Positions 5,351 to 5,426 of a stretch of 5,426 nucleotides of DNA are shown here, one piece after another; the first letter of the stretch is position 1, and each line of letters opens with the position of its first letter. This DNA comes from an uncultured Saprospiraceae bacterium (GTDB taxonomy: Bacteria > Bacteroidota > Bacteroidia > Chitinophagales > Saprospiraceae). The position numbers and the translations under genes are program-made. Where the stretch lies: the NCBI GenBank assembly GCA_937930625.1, contig CALHBW010000272.1, positions 1-5,426 of the forward strand. The letters run 5' to 3'. Below the pieces are notes generated by a model. It worked only from the letters and a program-made list of their open reading frames with translations. It did not search any database and was not told where the DNA came from.

Positions 5351-5426
5351 ATTCGTATAAATCGTCCGCGAAATTACTACATTAAGTATCAGGAACAAAA
5401 TAAATCATTTACAGAAAGAAATCAGG

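Noticed and set aside
5351..5398. Longer start (TTG at 5398) for bshC
   Set aside because: The ATG at 5350 gives the family's usual N-terminus; the extension is AT-rich leader and contains a promoter-like TATTTTG.
5351..5426. Promoter of bshC (TATTTTG at 5402-5396)
   Set aside because: One base short of TAnnTTTG and without a -33 TTG at suitable spacing, so not strong enough to list as a feature.

Overview
The window looks like chromosomal DNA from a member of the Bacteroidota. The evidence is a DUF5074/BtuG-type beta-propeller lipoprotein with acidic residues after its lipidated cysteine, a bacillithiol-synthesis gene (bshC), a signal peptide ending in VDA-Q, and A-rich leaders without Shine-Dalgarno sites. 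Genus cannot be told from this window.

All four genes lie on the minus strand. In transcription order they are bshC (5350-3764), a small secreted protein of unknown function (3641-3147), a surface beta-propeller lipoprotein (3061-2027) and an alpha/beta-hydrolase/OsmC fusion (1736-519). The plus strand carries no convincing gene, and positions 1-518 are non-coding. No RNA gene, transposase or CRISPR array was found. The clearest functional thread is thiol and redox chemistry: BshC completes bacillithiol, and the OsmC domain is of a thiol-peroxidase type. The middle two genes are envelope proteins with no clear link to it, so the four need not form one pathway.

The unusual part is the DNA between the genes. 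Every spacer is built largely from degenerate words repeated at an exact period of 7 or 8 bp. The words are TGTAAAA (1-250, 412-446), TCCATTA (501-535), GACTATC/GACTACG (1990-2024 and 3741-3775) and an octamer like GAGTTGAC (3077-3148). Several arrays occur as facing inverted pairs around a hairpin. Examples are a 250-bp palindrome at 203-453, a perfect 40-bp palindrome at 1941-1980 and a hairpin at 3715-3738. Each gene's stop codon lies inside, or within a few bases of, the first word of the array that follows it. Because the words contain stop codons and 7 and 8 are not multiples of 3, the arrays stop translation in all frames.
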